Shown one piece after another: positions 1-9,232 of a DNA stretch of 64,000 nt (its first letter is position 1; every line of letters starts with the position of its first letter). The stretch is taken from positions 1,116,001 to 1,180,000 of the forward strand of contig OZ244964.1 in the NCBI GenBank assembly GCA_965222825.1, in the 5' to 3' direction. The notes beneath the pieces were generated by a model that saw only the letters and a list, made by a program, of their open reading frames with translations, did not search any database and was not told the DNA's origin. The position numbers were made by a program, and so were the translations under genes. This DNA is from G965207335 sp965222825. GTDB taxonomy: Bacteria > Pseudomonadota > Gammaproteobacteria > PS1 > Pseudothioglobaceae.

Positions 1-24
1 CATTTTTGAGTATGTTATATAAGT

Positions 25-1305
25 ATGAAGATTGAGTGCATTAATGCCCGAGAGGTTTTAGATTCAAGGGGCAATCCTACTGTAGAGGCTGATGTTATTT
101 TAGTAAATGGGATTAAAGGGCGTGCCATTGTGCCATCTGGTGCATCAACCGGGCAACGCGAAGCCGTAGAGTTAAGAGACGGTGATAAAAATAGATATTT
201 AGGCAAGGGAGTATTAAGAGCTGTTAATAATATTAATACTACAATAAACTCTGCCCTAGTTGGTTTTGATATTGACAACCAACAAATAATTGATAATGCT
301 ATGATTGCCTTAGACGCTAGTGAAAATAAAAAAAATTTAGGTGCAAATGCAATACTAGCAGTATCACTAGCTAGTGCTAGTGCTAGGGCCAATTATAATA
401 AACAACCTATTTATAAATCTTTTGCTAATTATAATAATTATTCTCTGCCTGTGCCTATGATGAATATTATCAACGGTGGCGAGCATGCTAATAATAATAT
501 TGATATACAAGAATTTATGATTATCCCAGCAGGGTTTAACAGTTTTAAAGAAGCACTAAGATGTGGGGTTGAAATTTTCCATCATTTAAAAATAATACTA
601 GAATCAAGTGGGCATAATAGTTCTGTTGGTGATGAAGGTGGTTTTGCACCTAATTTGTCATCAAATAGAGAAGCCCTAGATATAATTATCTTGGCTATTA
701 AAAAAGCTGGTTATATAGCAAATAAAGAGGTGTTTATTGGTATAGATTGTGCTAGTAGCGAATTTTACCAAGATGGTTTTTACCACCTAAGGTCTGAAAA
801 TAAAAAACTAACTAATAGGCAGTTTATTGATTATTTGGCTAATTTAGTGAATAATTACCCTATTATATCTATTGAAGACGGTTTGGATGAAAATGATTGG
901 AGTGGCTGGAAGGTTTTAACCGATAAATTAGGCAAAAAAACTCAATTAGTAGGTGATGACTTAATGACTACTAATAGTAAAACCCTAAGTAGGTGCATAA
1001 ACGATAATATTGCTAATTCTATTTTGATAAAAGTTAATCAAATAGGGACTATAACTGAAGCCTTAGATGCAATAAAAGTTGCAAATAGTGCTAATTATAC
1101 TACTGTTATGTCGCATCGCTCAGGTGAAACTGAGGATACAATTATCGCTGATTTAGCAGTTGCAACAGCATGTGAGCAAATAAAAACAGGCTCATTATCT
1201 CGTTCAGATAGGTTAGCTAAATATAATCAATTACTAAGAATAGAGGAAGAATTAGGCTCAAAAGCAAAATATTTAGGTTTATCTGCATTTAAATACAACA
1301 CTTAA
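25..1305 (+). CDS. eno: Enolase (phosphopyruvate hydratase)
   Basis: Glycolytic and gluconeogenic enzyme interconverting 2-phosphoglycerate and phosphoenolpyruvate in the cytoplasm. The 426-aa length is normal. The N-terminal signature with NAREVLDSRGNPTVE is intact. The DEGGFAPN loop near residue 203 carries the acid/base Glu, SIEDGLDENDW near 284 carries a Mg ligand, the catalytic Lys lies in LIKVNQIGT (about K336), and SHRSGETEDT follows. The start is the ATG at the beginning of the conserved KIECINAREV stretch. The next gene follows 8 nt downstream, so the two are probably cotranscribed. In E. coli enolase is an RNA degradosome component; rne and pnp also lie in this window, but the RNase E here lacks a long scaffold tail. 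Confidence 0.98.
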   Translation: MKIECINAREVLDSRGNPTVEADVILVNGIKGRAIVPSGASTGQREAVELRDGDKNRYLGKGVLRAVNNINTTINSALVGFDIDNQQIIDNAMIALDASENKKNLGANAILAVSLASASARANYNKQPIYKSFANYNNYSLPVPMMNIINGGEHANNNIDIQEFMIIPAGFNSFKEALRCGVEIFHHLKIILESSGHNSSVGDEGGFAPNLSSNREALDIIILAIKKAGYIANKEVFIGIDCASSEFYQDGFYHLRSENKKLTNRQFIDYLANLVNNYPIISIEDGLDENDWSGWKVLTDKLGKKTQLVGDDLMTTNSKTLSRCINDNIANSILIKVNQIGTITEALDAIKVANSANYTTVMSHRSGETEDTIIADLAVATACEQIKTGSLSRSDRLAKYNQLLRIEEELGSKAKYLGLSAFKYNT

Positions 1306-1313
1306 TACATAAA

Positions 1314-2588
1314 TTGGAAAGTATAGCTACCGGCTACTTATTTTTAATCTTAATTGTGCTTATTGTTATCTCTGCCTTTTTTTCTGGCAGTGAAACCTCA
1401 ATGATGGCAATAAACCGCTATAAACTAAAAAGTCTTAGCAAAACTAATAAACAAGCCAAGACCGTTTATAGTTTGTTAGACGAAGTAGAAAAACTTATTA
1501 GCACAATATTATTAGGCAATAATTTGGTTAATATTTTAGCTTCTGCTATTACTACTATTATTGCTATTAGGCTAGGTGGTAATGCTTTTGTAATTGTTGC
1601 TTCGTTATTACTAACACTTGTTATTTTAATATTTGCTGAAACAGCACCAAAAATATTTTCCGCTAAGTATCCAGAAAAAATAGCACTACCTGCTAGTATT
1701 GTAATTTCAAAATTAGTAGTCCTGCTAAAACCCATAGTTTACATTATTAATATAATATCTAAATATTATCTAAAACTACTAGGATTATCAATAACAAAAA
1801 CCGATAATAGTATTAGCACAGAAGAACTAACTATGGCAATTAACGATGCTAAATATCATGTATCAAGCAATTATAGGGATATGCTATTAAATATAATTGG
1901 CTTAGAAAAAGTCGATGTTGAGGATATTATGATACCTAAAAAAGAGCTAATAAGTATTGATATAAACCAAGAGCAAGAGTTAGTGCAACAATTACAATAC
2001 TCACAATATAATAGAATATTAATATTTGATGGTATAGAAGATAATATTATAGGAATTTTACACATTCGTGATGTGGTTAATTTGTATGCTCAAAATAAAT
2101 TTAGTATAAAAAATATAAAAAAAATTATAAGAAAGCCTTATTTTATTCCTGAAACTACCACTTTAAGCAAACAATTATTAGCATTTCAAAAAAATAAACA
2201 ACGCTTAGCCCTAGTAATAGATGAGTATGGACGGGTAGTTGGTATGGTGGCTTTAGAAGATATTTTAGAGGAAATAGTTGGAAATTTTACCTCTAATTAT
2301 AGTGAAAATTTTGCAGAAATAAGCAAACAAGAAGACGGTAGCTATTTAATAAACCCTAAAATTAGTTTACGAGAATTTAATTATAATCTAAACTTAAATA
2401 TCGTAAGTGATAATACTACAACAATAAATGGCTTATTATTAGAGCACTTAGAAGATATACCAAAACGCGATACTAGTCTCAAAATTGATAATGTATTGTT
2501 TGAAATTTTACAAGTAGATAAAGAAATAATTAAATTAGTGCGAGTAAAAAATATAAAACAGAATAACAGCCAAAATAATCCTATATAG
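1314..2588 (+). CDS. CNNM/CorC (HlyC/CorC) family transporter-like protein
   Basis: Inner-membrane protein of the DUF21-CBS-CorC/HlyC family, members of which are linked to Mg/Co efflux or divalent-cation homeostasis. The N-terminal half has three or four hydrophobic helices starting with the family motif SAFFSGSETSMMAINRYKL. A CBS pair lies around residues 190-310 (VEDIMIPKKELISID, then LALVIDEYGRVVGMVALEDI), followed by a C-terminal CorC/HlyC domain. The start is TTG, 8 nt after the eno stop; the family motif begins at about residue 20, so a start near here is required. Its 3' end overlaps the convergent uppP gene by 54 nt. Substrate is not predictable from sequence. Confidence 0.9.
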   Translation: MESIATGYLFLILIVLIVISAFFSGSETSMMAINRYKLKSLSKTNKQAKTVYSLLDEVEKLISTILLGNNLVNILASAITTIIAIRLGGNAFVIVASLLLTLVILIFAETAPKIFSAKYPEKIALPASIVISKLVVLLKPIVYIINIISKYYLKLLGLSITKTDNSISTEELTMAINDAKYHVSSNYRDMLLNIIGLEKVDVEDIMIPKKELISIDINQEQELVQQLQYSQYNRILIFDGIEDNIIGILHIRDVVNLYAQNKFSIKNIKKIIRKPYFIPETTTLSKQLLAFQKNKQRLALVIDEYGRVVGMVALEDILEEIVGNFTSNYSENFAEISKQEDGSYLINPKISLREFNYNLNLNIVSDNTTTINGLLLEHLEDIPKRDTSLKIDNVLFEILQVDKEIIKLVRVKNIKQNNSQNNPI

Positions 2589-3341
2589 AACAAAATAATT
2601 TAAGTTTATTGTTGTTATAAATTTCATAAATAGTGCTATTACCGTATAGGCAACAAACATAGACACTAAAAAACCGATAATTAGTACTTGATAATTAACT
2701 GATTCTGTTGCTGTTGTTAAATTAAACATAGCTAATATAGCCGATAAAAATATTACTGGAATAGCAAGTAAAAATGCAAACTTAACAGCCATATATCTTG
2801 ATAAGCCAATTAATAATCCAGCTGTAATAGCAACGCCCGAGCGAGATGTGCCGGGTATTATTGCTAGTGTTTGTGCAAAACCAATAAAAAATATATCAAA
2901 CCAAGTCAAACTATCCCTAGTATCAAGTTTATTTTTATTAATATAATCAGCAATACCAAGCAAAATACCAAAATACAAATTAGCGTAAGCAATAACGATT
3001 ATAGAGCGAAAATCAGTGGCAACAATATCTTTAAATAATAATCCAGCAATAGCAACAGGAATGGTAGCCAATAATATACCCCAAGCAATTTTTGCTTGTC
3101 CTAGCAACTCTAATCTAGGTATTGATGCAAAAAAATCATTACTTAATAATATAATATCTTTACGAAAGTAGTAAACAATAGCAAATAAACTGCCAAAATG
3201 CACAGCAACATCAAACATTAAGCCTTGATCATCCCAAGCAGTTAATTGTGGAATTAAAATTAAATGTGCCGATGATGATATAGGTAAAAACTCAGTAATA
3301 CCCTGAATAAATGCTAAAAATATTGCTTGTAATATATCCAT
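2535..3341 (-). CDS. uppP: Undecaprenyl-diphosphatase (BacA/UppP family)
   Basis: Multi-spanning inner-membrane phosphatase that recycles undecaprenyl pyrophosphate to the monophosphate carrier used for peptidoglycan and other envelope polymers. At 268 aa it is full length. The N-terminal ITEFLPISSSAHLIL motif (about residues 15-29) and the second motif PGTSRSGVAITAGLL (from about 163), which form the active site, are both intact. The rest is hydrophobic helices. It is convergent with the CorC-like gene and overlaps it tail to tail. The upstream region contains a copy of dispersed repeat B and no clear promoter that I can call with confidence. Confidence 0.97.
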   Translation of the reverse strand: MDILQAIFLAFIQGITEFLPISSSAHLILIPQLTAWDDQGLMFDVAVHFGSLFAIVYYFRKDIILLSNDFFASIPRLELLGQAKIAWGILLATIPVAIAGLLFKDIVATDFRSIIVIAYANLYFGILLGIADYINKNKLDTRDSLTWFDIFFIGFAQTLAIIPGTSRSGVAITAGLLIGLSRYMAVKFAFLLAIPVIFLSAILAMFNLTTATESVNYQVLIIGFLVSMFVAYTVIALFMKFITTINLNYFVLYRIILAVILFYIFYSH

Positions 3342-3418
3342 TTGTAATAGTTAAAGTTTCTACTCTGTATAAACTTCGCACAAATTTATTCTTATTTAAA
3401 TTAACACCTTAAAACAGG

Positions 3419-3498
3419 TCCACAAAGTCAGATTTGTGATATGCTTTACTTGAAAATCGGATTTTTATAAGGTATTGTTATAAACATATTTTTAAGGG
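3419..3498. repeat. Dispersed repeat B, copy 1
   Basis: The end of this stretch, TTATAAGGTATTGTTATAAA and the following CATATTTTTAAG, recurs with few changes at 54426-54456. The CACAAAGTC(A/T)GATT block near its start also recurs at 54402-54416. A shorter third match lies near 25276-25312. It is non-coding and sits upstream of uppP. Function unknown. Confidence 0.6.
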
Positions 3499-3604
3499 TT
3501 AGTCAAAGCCTTCTTTAATAATCACACATTATCTCAATGTATAAGATAGCCTATGTGAACTAATATCACAATACTCTTTATTTGTATCTGAGCCTATATA
3601 ATTT

Positions 3605-3872
3605 CTATTTAATTTTTTTTGCTGATACCATTGTTGTACCACTACCACAAAATGGGTCAAGCACTATATCCCCCTCATTAGAGTATATATTGATAATTCT
3701 ATTCATAATTGCCTCTGGTTTTGGTGTTGGGTGTTTAACCCTCTCTTTAGACCATGGAACTATTGGCGATATATCAGTCCAAGTAATCTTTATGATGAAC
3801 TTTGTTTTTAAAATCTAGCAAACCTTTATTATTATAGTCATTATAATTAGCATTTTTTATTACTACTTCCAT
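3605..3872 (-). pseudogene. Remnant of a DNA adenine/cytosine-N4 methyltransferase
   Basis: Not an intact gene. Reading the minus strand from about 3814 to 3605 gives a 69-codon stretch containing VPWSKERVKHPTPKPEAIMN and then VLDPFCGSGTTMVSAKK, the motif I (AdoMet-binding FxGxG type) and preceding substrate helix of the N6/N4 amino-methyltransferase family (DPPY enzymes with C-terminal motif I). A second frame upstream (ATG at 3872, MEVVIKNANYNDYNN...) runs into it through one frameshift near the LDW/TDIS junction at about 3786. The catalytic DPPY motif and N-terminal half are missing, and the frame stops right after motif I. So this is a decayed 3' part of a restriction-modification or orphan methyltransferase. 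The remaining intergenic sequence between 3342 and 3948 holds only repeat B. Confidence 0.75.
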
Positions 3873-3948
3873 AGTAATATTTTTTTTGTTTAGTTAATTA
3901 TATATGTTTATAAATGCCTTACAATAAAGTGCAATTATAACCTCTTTT

Positions 3949-5046
3949 TTATAATTTATGACTTAAATCACCATAACCAAAACCGCTACATTTTATCTTA
4001 GTATTTTTAGCTAGTGCTATTACTTTAAATACCTCACCCATAGCATTAGGTAGTATTAATTGTTTTGTAGTAGCTGCTAGTTGTAGTTGTTTATACTTAG
4101 AAAAACTGCTGTTATTTATCATATTAGCTAAGCCTGAGTTTAATAAAAAATGTGCCTGAGTGCTGTAACCTAAAATATTAAAACCAATACTTTTTGCATA
4201 ATTATAAACCTTAGAGAAATTAACACTTGTTGTAATATCTTGCTTGCCTAGATTTTTAAAAACATCTTCACTTACCTTGTGCTTATAATAACACCTTAAT
4301 GTGCCATTTATTCTTTGTGGATGATAGTATTCGCTATTGTTATAACCGTAATCTATAATAAATACTACTGCCTTATTTAAAGAACTATATAACGATTTTA
4401 ACCATGGTTTTATATAATAATTTACCTCTGTTTTATAAGCAATATTTTTAGCAATATTATCAGTTATAAAGTTAAAATTTTTATTAGTTTGTTGTGCAAT
4501 CCAAATAAACTCATTATTTTTATAACCTACACACAACTCAAAATTATTAGCATTTTTAAATAAAAACCTCTTACTAGGCATTGCATCTAGCACCTCGTTA
4601 GCAATTACTATACCGTTAAAATTATCCACTAAATTGCTTATCCAAATACATCTTTTAGCAAGTTTAGGGATATGTTTATTAATAGTTTGTTGTTGTTGTT
4701 TTTGTAAACTAGCACTTAGTTCTAAAATATAATAATTTTCTGGTAATTTATTTTGCTTGTGTAAATATTTTAAAATATTAACTGCCAAAATACCACTGCC
4801 GGCACCAAACTCTAAAATATTATATGTAGTAGTGCTTGCTTCTATTACTTGCTTAGCTAGACAATCAGCAAATAATGGCGATAATTCAGCAGAGGTAATA
4901 AAATCACCATCTTTACCAAATTTTTGCTTATTGCTTCTATAATAACCATATTGATTGTGGTATAGGGCAAGATTCATAAATTCATCAAAGCCAATAGCCC
5001 TAGAATTTTGTATAATACTTGTTTTGATTACTTCTCTTAAAGGCAT
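3949..5046 (-). CDS. SAM-dependent methyltransferase, MidA/NDUFAF7 (DUF185) family
   Basis: Class I SAM methyltransferase of the family containing mitochondrial NDUFAF7, which methylates an arginine of the complex I subunit NDUFS2. The bacterial target is not established. The 365-aa protein shows the family's N-terminal motif (FMNLALYHNQYGYY, then GKDGDFITSAELSPLFAD), the SAM loop EFGAGSGILA at residues 79-88, and the NEVLDAMP motif near 150. The middle and C-terminal parts are typically divergent. Start ATG at 5046 is 6 nt from the start of the divergent FolM-like gene, so the two promoters must overlap the coding starts or lie inside the neighbouring genes. Confidence 0.9.
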   Translation of the reverse strand: MPLREVIKTSIIQNSRAIGFDEFMNLALYHNQYGYYRSNKQKFGKDGDFITSAELSPLFADCLAKQVIEASTTTYNILEFGAGSGILAVNILKYLHKQNKLPENYYILELSASLQKQQQQTINKHIPKLAKRCIWISNLVDNFNGIVIANEVLDAMPSKRFLFKNANNFELCVGYKNNEFIWIAQQTNKNFNFITDNIAKNIAYKTEVNYYIKPWLKSLYSSLNKAVVFIIDYGYNNSEYYHPQRINGTLRCYYKHKVSEDVFKNLGKQDITTSVNFSKVYNYAKSIGFNILGYSTQAHFLLNSGLANMINNSSFSKYKQLQLAATTKQLILPNAMGEVFKVIALAKNTKIKCSGFGYGDLSHKL

Positions 5047-5052
5047 AATAAA

Positions 5053-5769
5053 ATGATAAAAACTGCATTAGTTAGTGGCTCTGCTAATAGGATTGGTGCT
5101 CAAATTATTAAAACGCTACACAATAATAATTATAATGTTATTATCCATTATAAAAGCTCTAAAACCCAAGCGGATTTATTGGGTGCTACTTTAAATAATA
5201 TTAGAAAAAACTCAGCTAAAACATTATATGCTGATTTAAGTAATAATAATGATATTAATATCTTGGCTGATAATATTGATACTATTGACTTATTGGTTAA
5301 TAACGCTTCTAGTTTTTACCCTACACCTTTTTTAGAAGCAACAATAGATGACTGGAATAATTTACTAAACCAAAATATAAGATGTGCATTCTTTTTAAGT
5401 CAGGCCCTATGCCCTAAATTGCAAAAAAACCTTGGCAATATAATAAATATTGCTGATATTCACGCTAATATACCATTAAAAAACCATAGTATATACAATA
5501 TAGCCAAAGCATCTATTGTAATGCTTAGTAAGACTCTTGCAAAAGATCTAGCGCCTGATATTAGAGTCAATACCATAGCCCCAGGTGCTATATTATGGCC
5601 AAAAAATGGTATGAGTTTGCAACAAAAACAAAAAATACTAAAAAAAATACCCTTAAATAGACAAGGAACCCCAGAAGATATAGCGAATGCAGTGCTATTT
5701 TTTGCTAATTCAGCGTATATAACTGGACAAATACTAGCAGTTGACGGTGGTAGAAGTTTAAATCAATAA
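5053..5769 (+). CDS. Short-chain dehydrogenase, FolM/pteridine reductase-like
   Basis: Rossmann-fold NAD(P)H oxidoreductase of the SDR superfamily. The cofactor motif reads GSANRIG at residues 9-15, with the RIG ending typical of pteridine reductases and FolM, and is followed by IHYKSS. NNAS lies in the central region. The active site is D135, Y148 and K152: an Asp 13 residues before the Tyr, as in pteridine reductase PTR1, rather than the usual SDR Ser. Predicted role is reduction of dihydrofolate or dihydromonapterin. The C-terminal DGGRSLNQ ending is typical. Divergent from the MidA-type gene. Exact substrate is inferred. Confidence 0.85.
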   Translation: MIKTALVSGSANRIGAQIIKTLHNNNYNVIIHYKSSKTQADLLGATLNNIRKNSAKTLYADLSNNNDINILADNIDTIDLLVNNASSFYPTPFLEATIDDWNNLLNQNIRCAFFLSQALCPKLQKNLGNIINIADIHANIPLKNHSIYNIAKASIVMLSKTLAKDLAPDIRVNTIAPGAILWPKNGMSLQQKQKILKKIPLNRQGTPEDIANAVLFFANSAYITGQILAVDGGRSLNQ

Positions 5770-6341
5770 ATTTAATATTATTGCGATAAAAAAATGATAC
5801 AATACATATCTTGTTTTTAAAAATTATGTTATCAACTTATAAGAGTATAATTATTTAAGTTGATATATTAGAAATAAGATATATTTAGACCGTTACATAG
5901 TAATTAAAAATGCTAAAACCTTATTAGTAACACTAGGGGTTTCTTTATAGCTAAGACATAAGCGTTTTAGTAAGTTTTTACAAACTTGTAGCGATATTGT
6001 ATTATAGTTATTTAACTATTTAGTGATGTTATGGCTTATTGTTATATAAAAAACCCAAATAACAGTTTTTGTGAATATCATTTAATTTATTTTAACAATG
6101 TGTCAATAAACAACAATAAACCCATAATGCAAATAAAAGTTAAATAAGAAATTAACAGAACTAAGAACGCAGAATTATAAAATATATAACTTAAATTAAT
6201 AAAGCTTTATACCTATTATTAACTGAAAATAATTATTTATGAATATTAAAAATAGTGCTTTTTATGGCATTAATAAATACAAATTAATTAAAGATAATAT
6301 ACTAAATTATTTGCGATTCATAGTTCATCAAAGGAACAAAA
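5770..6341. other. 572-nt intergenic region upstream of rne; probable long 5' leader
   Basis: No convincing gene is visible. The stretch is very AT-rich with several weak inverted repeats, for example AAAACCTT...AGGGGTTT near 5917-5943. A 38-codon ORF at 6029-6145 has no ribosome-binding site or recognisable motif. The position matches the long autoregulatory 5' UTR known for rne in enterobacteria, but I cannot identify the specific hairpins, so this is inference from position. Confidence 0.4.
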
Positions 6342-8081
6342 ATGAATCAAATACTAATCAATGCTACCCACAGAGAGGAAGTTAGAGTTGCTGTTGTAAA
6401 AAATAAACAATTAACAGAACTAGATATAGAAAGTAGCCTAAACCATAAGAATAAAGGTAATATATACAAAGGAAAGGTTTCAAGAATTGAAGAAAGCTTG
6501 GAAGCTGCATTTGTAAATTATGGTAAAGATCGTCAAGGTTTTTTGCCTCTAAAAGAAATATCCAATCAATATTACCCCAATGGAAATAACAAAGAAAAAT
6601 TAAAAATTTCTAAGCTTATCAAAGAAGGCCAAGAAGTTGTTGTGCAGATAGAAAAAGAAGAAAGAGGCAACAAAGGCGCTGCACTTACAACCTATATAAG
6701 TCTAGTTGGCACTTATATGATTTATATGCCTGCTAAAAAAGATAGCGTTAATATTTCCAAACAAGTGCGTGCAAGTTATAGGAAAAACCTCCAACAAATT
6801 GCTAAAGAATTAAATATCCCAGAAAATACCTGCATAATTCTAAGAACAATGGCTTCTGGTAAAAGTAAAGAAGAAATACAATGGGAGATAGATTATTTAA
6901 GCGTGTTGTGGGAGTCGATTGTCAAAACCAGCAAAGACAGTAAAGCGCCTTTTCTAATTTACAAAGATAGCAATATAGTAATTCGTAGCATTAGAGACTA
7001 TCTAAGAACTGATATAGATAGCGTTATTATTGATGAGCTAAATATGTTTAAGCAAACAAAGGAATTTATATCTTTTGTGCTACCGCATTATTTACATAAA
7101 ATTAAATTTTTTGATATTGATGAAAAATCATTATTCAATCATATAGGTATTGAAAATCAGGTAACCAATGTTTTTGAACGAGAAATATCACTAAAATCTG
7201 GCGGAACCATAGTTTTTGACACCACAGAAGCACTTACTGCTATTGATATTAATTCTGCCAGAGCAAATAAAGGCGTAGATATTGAAGACACTGCGTATAA
7301 AACTAATATTGAGGCTTCTAAAGAAATAGCAAATCAGCTACAACTAAGAGATGCAGGTGGTTTAATTGTTATTGATTTTATTGATATGAATGTAGAAGAG
7401 CATCAAAAGAATGTCATTAGTGTGCTACAAAAAGCAGTAGAAAAAGATAGAGCTAGAACCCATATTGGCACTATATCTAGTTTTGGTTTGTTAGAAATGT
7501 CTAGGCAAAGAATTCGTAGTTCTATATCTGAGGCAATAAATAAGACTTGTGATAAATGTAATGGCTCTGGCACAATACAAACTATACCAGGACTAGCACT
7601 ACAAATACTAAGGCAACTAGAAAATAATTGCAATGCCTCTAATTCTACAATTGAAGTAATTATTAAGTCAACTGTTGAAGTAATAACATACCTACTAAAT
7701 GAAAAAAGACATTATATTACTAACTTAGAAATAAAACATAAGGTTAAAATAACTTTACTACCTCATGCCCATAAACAATTTCCTTATTATGATATTAAGA
7801 AAAAAACAATGCCTAGCAAGCCAGAATATAAAAGTTATCAAGGCATATCTAGAAATGAGTTATTACCTGATATACTAGTCAAAAAACATATTACCGATGT
7901 GCCTGCTATTGATATTTATCATCCTAGCAAGCCACTACCAATCAATAATAAAGAGTCCGCTATTAAAACATTAATTAATAAGTTATTTAACAAAAAACCT
8001 AAAAAAATTAATAAAATAAAAACTAAAGGCAATAAGAATAAGAAATACTACAAACAAAAAAAAGCCAAGAATATTAGATAG
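6342..8081 (+). CDS. rne: Ribonuclease E (short form) / RNase E/G family
   Basis: Endoribonuclease for mRNA turnover and rRNA/tRNA processing. The N-terminal half aligns with the RNase E catalytic domain: S1 RNA-binding region (INATHREEVRVAVV, then IYKGKVSRIEESLEAAF), RNase H-like and 5'-sensor parts, and the DNase I-like domain with metal-binding D302 (TAIDINSAR) and D345 (IDFIDM). The zinc-link Cys pair C403-DKC406 matches E. coli C404/C407. At 579 aa it is barely longer than the catalytic half, ending in a Lys/Asn-rich tail instead of the long disordered scaffold that binds enolase and PNPase, so it is intermediate in size with RNase G. A good ribosome-binding site (AAAGGAAC) lies 5 nt before ATG. 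Its TAG stop forms the first bases of repeat A copy 1. Confidence 0.93.
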   Translation: MNQILINATHREEVRVAVVKNKQLTELDIESSLNHKNKGNIYKGKVSRIEESLEAAFVNYGKDRQGFLPLKEISNQYYPNGNNKEKLKISKLIKEGQEVVVQIEKEERGNKGAALTTYISLVGTYMIYMPAKKDSVNISKQVRASYRKNLQQIAKELNIPENTCIILRTMASGKSKEEIQWEIDYLSVLWESIVKTSKDSKAPFLIYKDSNIVIRSIRDYLRTDIDSVIIDELNMFKQTKEFISFVLPHYLHKIKFFDIDEKSLFNHIGIENQVTNVFEREISLKSGGTIVFDTTEALTAIDINSARANKGVDIEDTAYKTNIEASKEIANQLQLRDAGGLIVIDFIDMNVEEHQKNVISVLQKAVEKDRARTHIGTISSFGLLEMSRQRIRSSISEAINKTCDKCNGSGTIQTIPGLALQILRQLENNCNASNSTIEVIIKSTVEVITYLLNEKRHYITNLEIKHKVKITLLPHAHKQFPYYDIKKKTMPSKPEYKSYQGISRNELLPDILVKKHITDVPAIDIYHPSKPLPINNKESAIKTLINKLFNKKPKKINKIKTKGNKNKKYYKQKKAKNIR

Positions 8082-8396
8082 TCCAACCTTAGCAACTATG
8101 ATAACTTACGATAACGCCAAAATTTTAAAAATAACTCAAATATCCGTGTTTTTTGTTATAAAATAATGAAAACAGCTGTAAACAGTGCTACGCACACAGT
8201 AGCCCTTAGAGGCACTAGGAACTGCATTTTATGCCTCAAACACGAATATTTTAGCAGATTTTATTTATTCTTTGCCACCGTGCAACAGTCTCCTACTGTG
8301 TTAAACCTCTTGTTGTTAAGCACGGCTAGCAACTGCAAGGTTTGCAACGGCTTTAAGCACTTGCGTAATTTTATTATAGTTACTCAAGCTAGACTA
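8079..8396 (+). repeat. Dispersed inverted-repeat-ended element A, copy 1 (longest)
   Basis: A 318-nt non-coding element with imperfect terminal inverted repeats: it begins TAGTCCAACCTT and ends AAGCTAGACTA. Internal blocks CTTTGCCACCGTGCAACAGTCT and GTAATTTTATTATAGTTACT recur at 57586-57745 (opposite strand), and the right-hand 110 nt recurs degenerately before yihY (38320-38443). The left end coincides with the rne stop codon; the right end stops 7 nt before the aroE ATG. TA is the outermost dinucleotide, as in mariner/IS630-type ends. An 81-codon frame across it (8166-8411) lacks any family resemblance and I do not call it a gene. Confidence 0.7.
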
Positions 8397-8403
8397 ATAG
8401 ATA

Positions 8404-9222
8404 ATGGCTAGTAATTTTACAAAATATGCAGTTTTTGGCAACCCTATAAAGCATAGTTTATCGCCACAAATTCAGCAAAATTTTGCTAAGCAATTTAACC
8501 TAAATATTAAGTATCAAAGAATACTAGCAGAAATTTATAATTTTGATAATGAAGTTAATAAATTTATTAAAAACGGCGGCGTAGGTTTTAATATTACTAC
8601 TCCATTTAAAAAACAAGCTTTTAATATTTGCACAAATACAACTACAACTGCACAAATAGCACGCTCTGTTAATACCATTAAAATAATAGACTCTCAACTA
8701 ATAGGCGATAATACTGACGGCTATGGTTTGGTTACTGATATTAGCAAAAATTTAAACTATCAACTCAAAGATAAAACTATACTAATACTAGGTGCAGGCG
8801 GGGCTAGCTCTGGCATTTTACACTCTATATTAACAGCAAAGCCACAAAAACTAATGATTGCTAATCGCAGTGTAGAAAATGCCCAAAAACTAGCTAAAAA
8901 CTTTGCTAAATATGGTCATACTTGTGGATTTGGTTTAGATAAAATAAAACCCACACCTGTTGATATTATAATTAATGCCACTTCTGCTTCTTTAAAAAAT
9001 ACTATGCCTAGCCTACCTGATGGCGTTGCTTACGGGGCTGTGTGTTATGATTTAATGTATGGAATTACAACACCATTTATGAAATGGGCAATAAAAAATG
9101 GTGCTAACAAGGCAATAGATGGCTTAGGTATGCTAGTAGAGCAGGCAGCATTATCGTTTGAATTTTGGCATCAAAAAAAGCCTGATACTAGCAATATATT
9201 AGAGACTCTTTCTAACTATTAA
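8404..9222 (+). CDS. aroE: Shikimate dehydrogenase (NADP+)
   Basis: Reduces 3-dehydroshikimate to shikimate in the pathway to aromatic amino acids and folate. The 272-aa protein is full length: FGNPIKHSLSP at residues 11-21 binds shikimate, catalytic Lys in ITTPFKKQA (K69) and Asp in NTDGYG (D105) are present, the NADP loop GAGGASSGI and NRS follow, and DGLGMLVEQAALSFEFW ends the fold. The ATG lies only 7 nt downstream of the end of repeat element A, with no obvious purine-rich ribosome-binding site, so expression signals for aroE probably come from the element. Confidence 0.97.
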   Translation: MASNFTKYAVFGNPIKHSLSPQIQQNFAKQFNLNIKYQRILAEIYNFDNEVNKFIKNGGVGFNITTPFKKQAFNICTNTTTTAQIARSVNTIKIIDSQLIGDNTDGYGLVTDISKNLNYQLKDKTILILGAGGASSGILHSILTAKPQKLMIANRSVENAQKLAKNFAKYGHTCGFGLDKIKPTPVDIIINATSASLKNTMPSLPDGVAYGAVCYDLMYGITTPFMKWAIKNGANKAIDGLGMLVEQAALSFEFWHQKKPDTSNILETLSNY

Positions 9223-9232
9223 AAACATAATT

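Noticed and set aside
3582..3818. 78-codon plus-strand ORF
   Set aside because: It is antisense to the methyltransferase remnant; the minus strand carries motif I.
6029..6145. 38-codon ORF in the rne leader
   Set aside because: No ribosome-binding site or motif; expected by chance in AT-rich DNA.
8166..8411. 81-codon ORF between rne and aroE
   Set aside because: It lies inside repeat element A, matches no family, and its end overlaps the aroE start.
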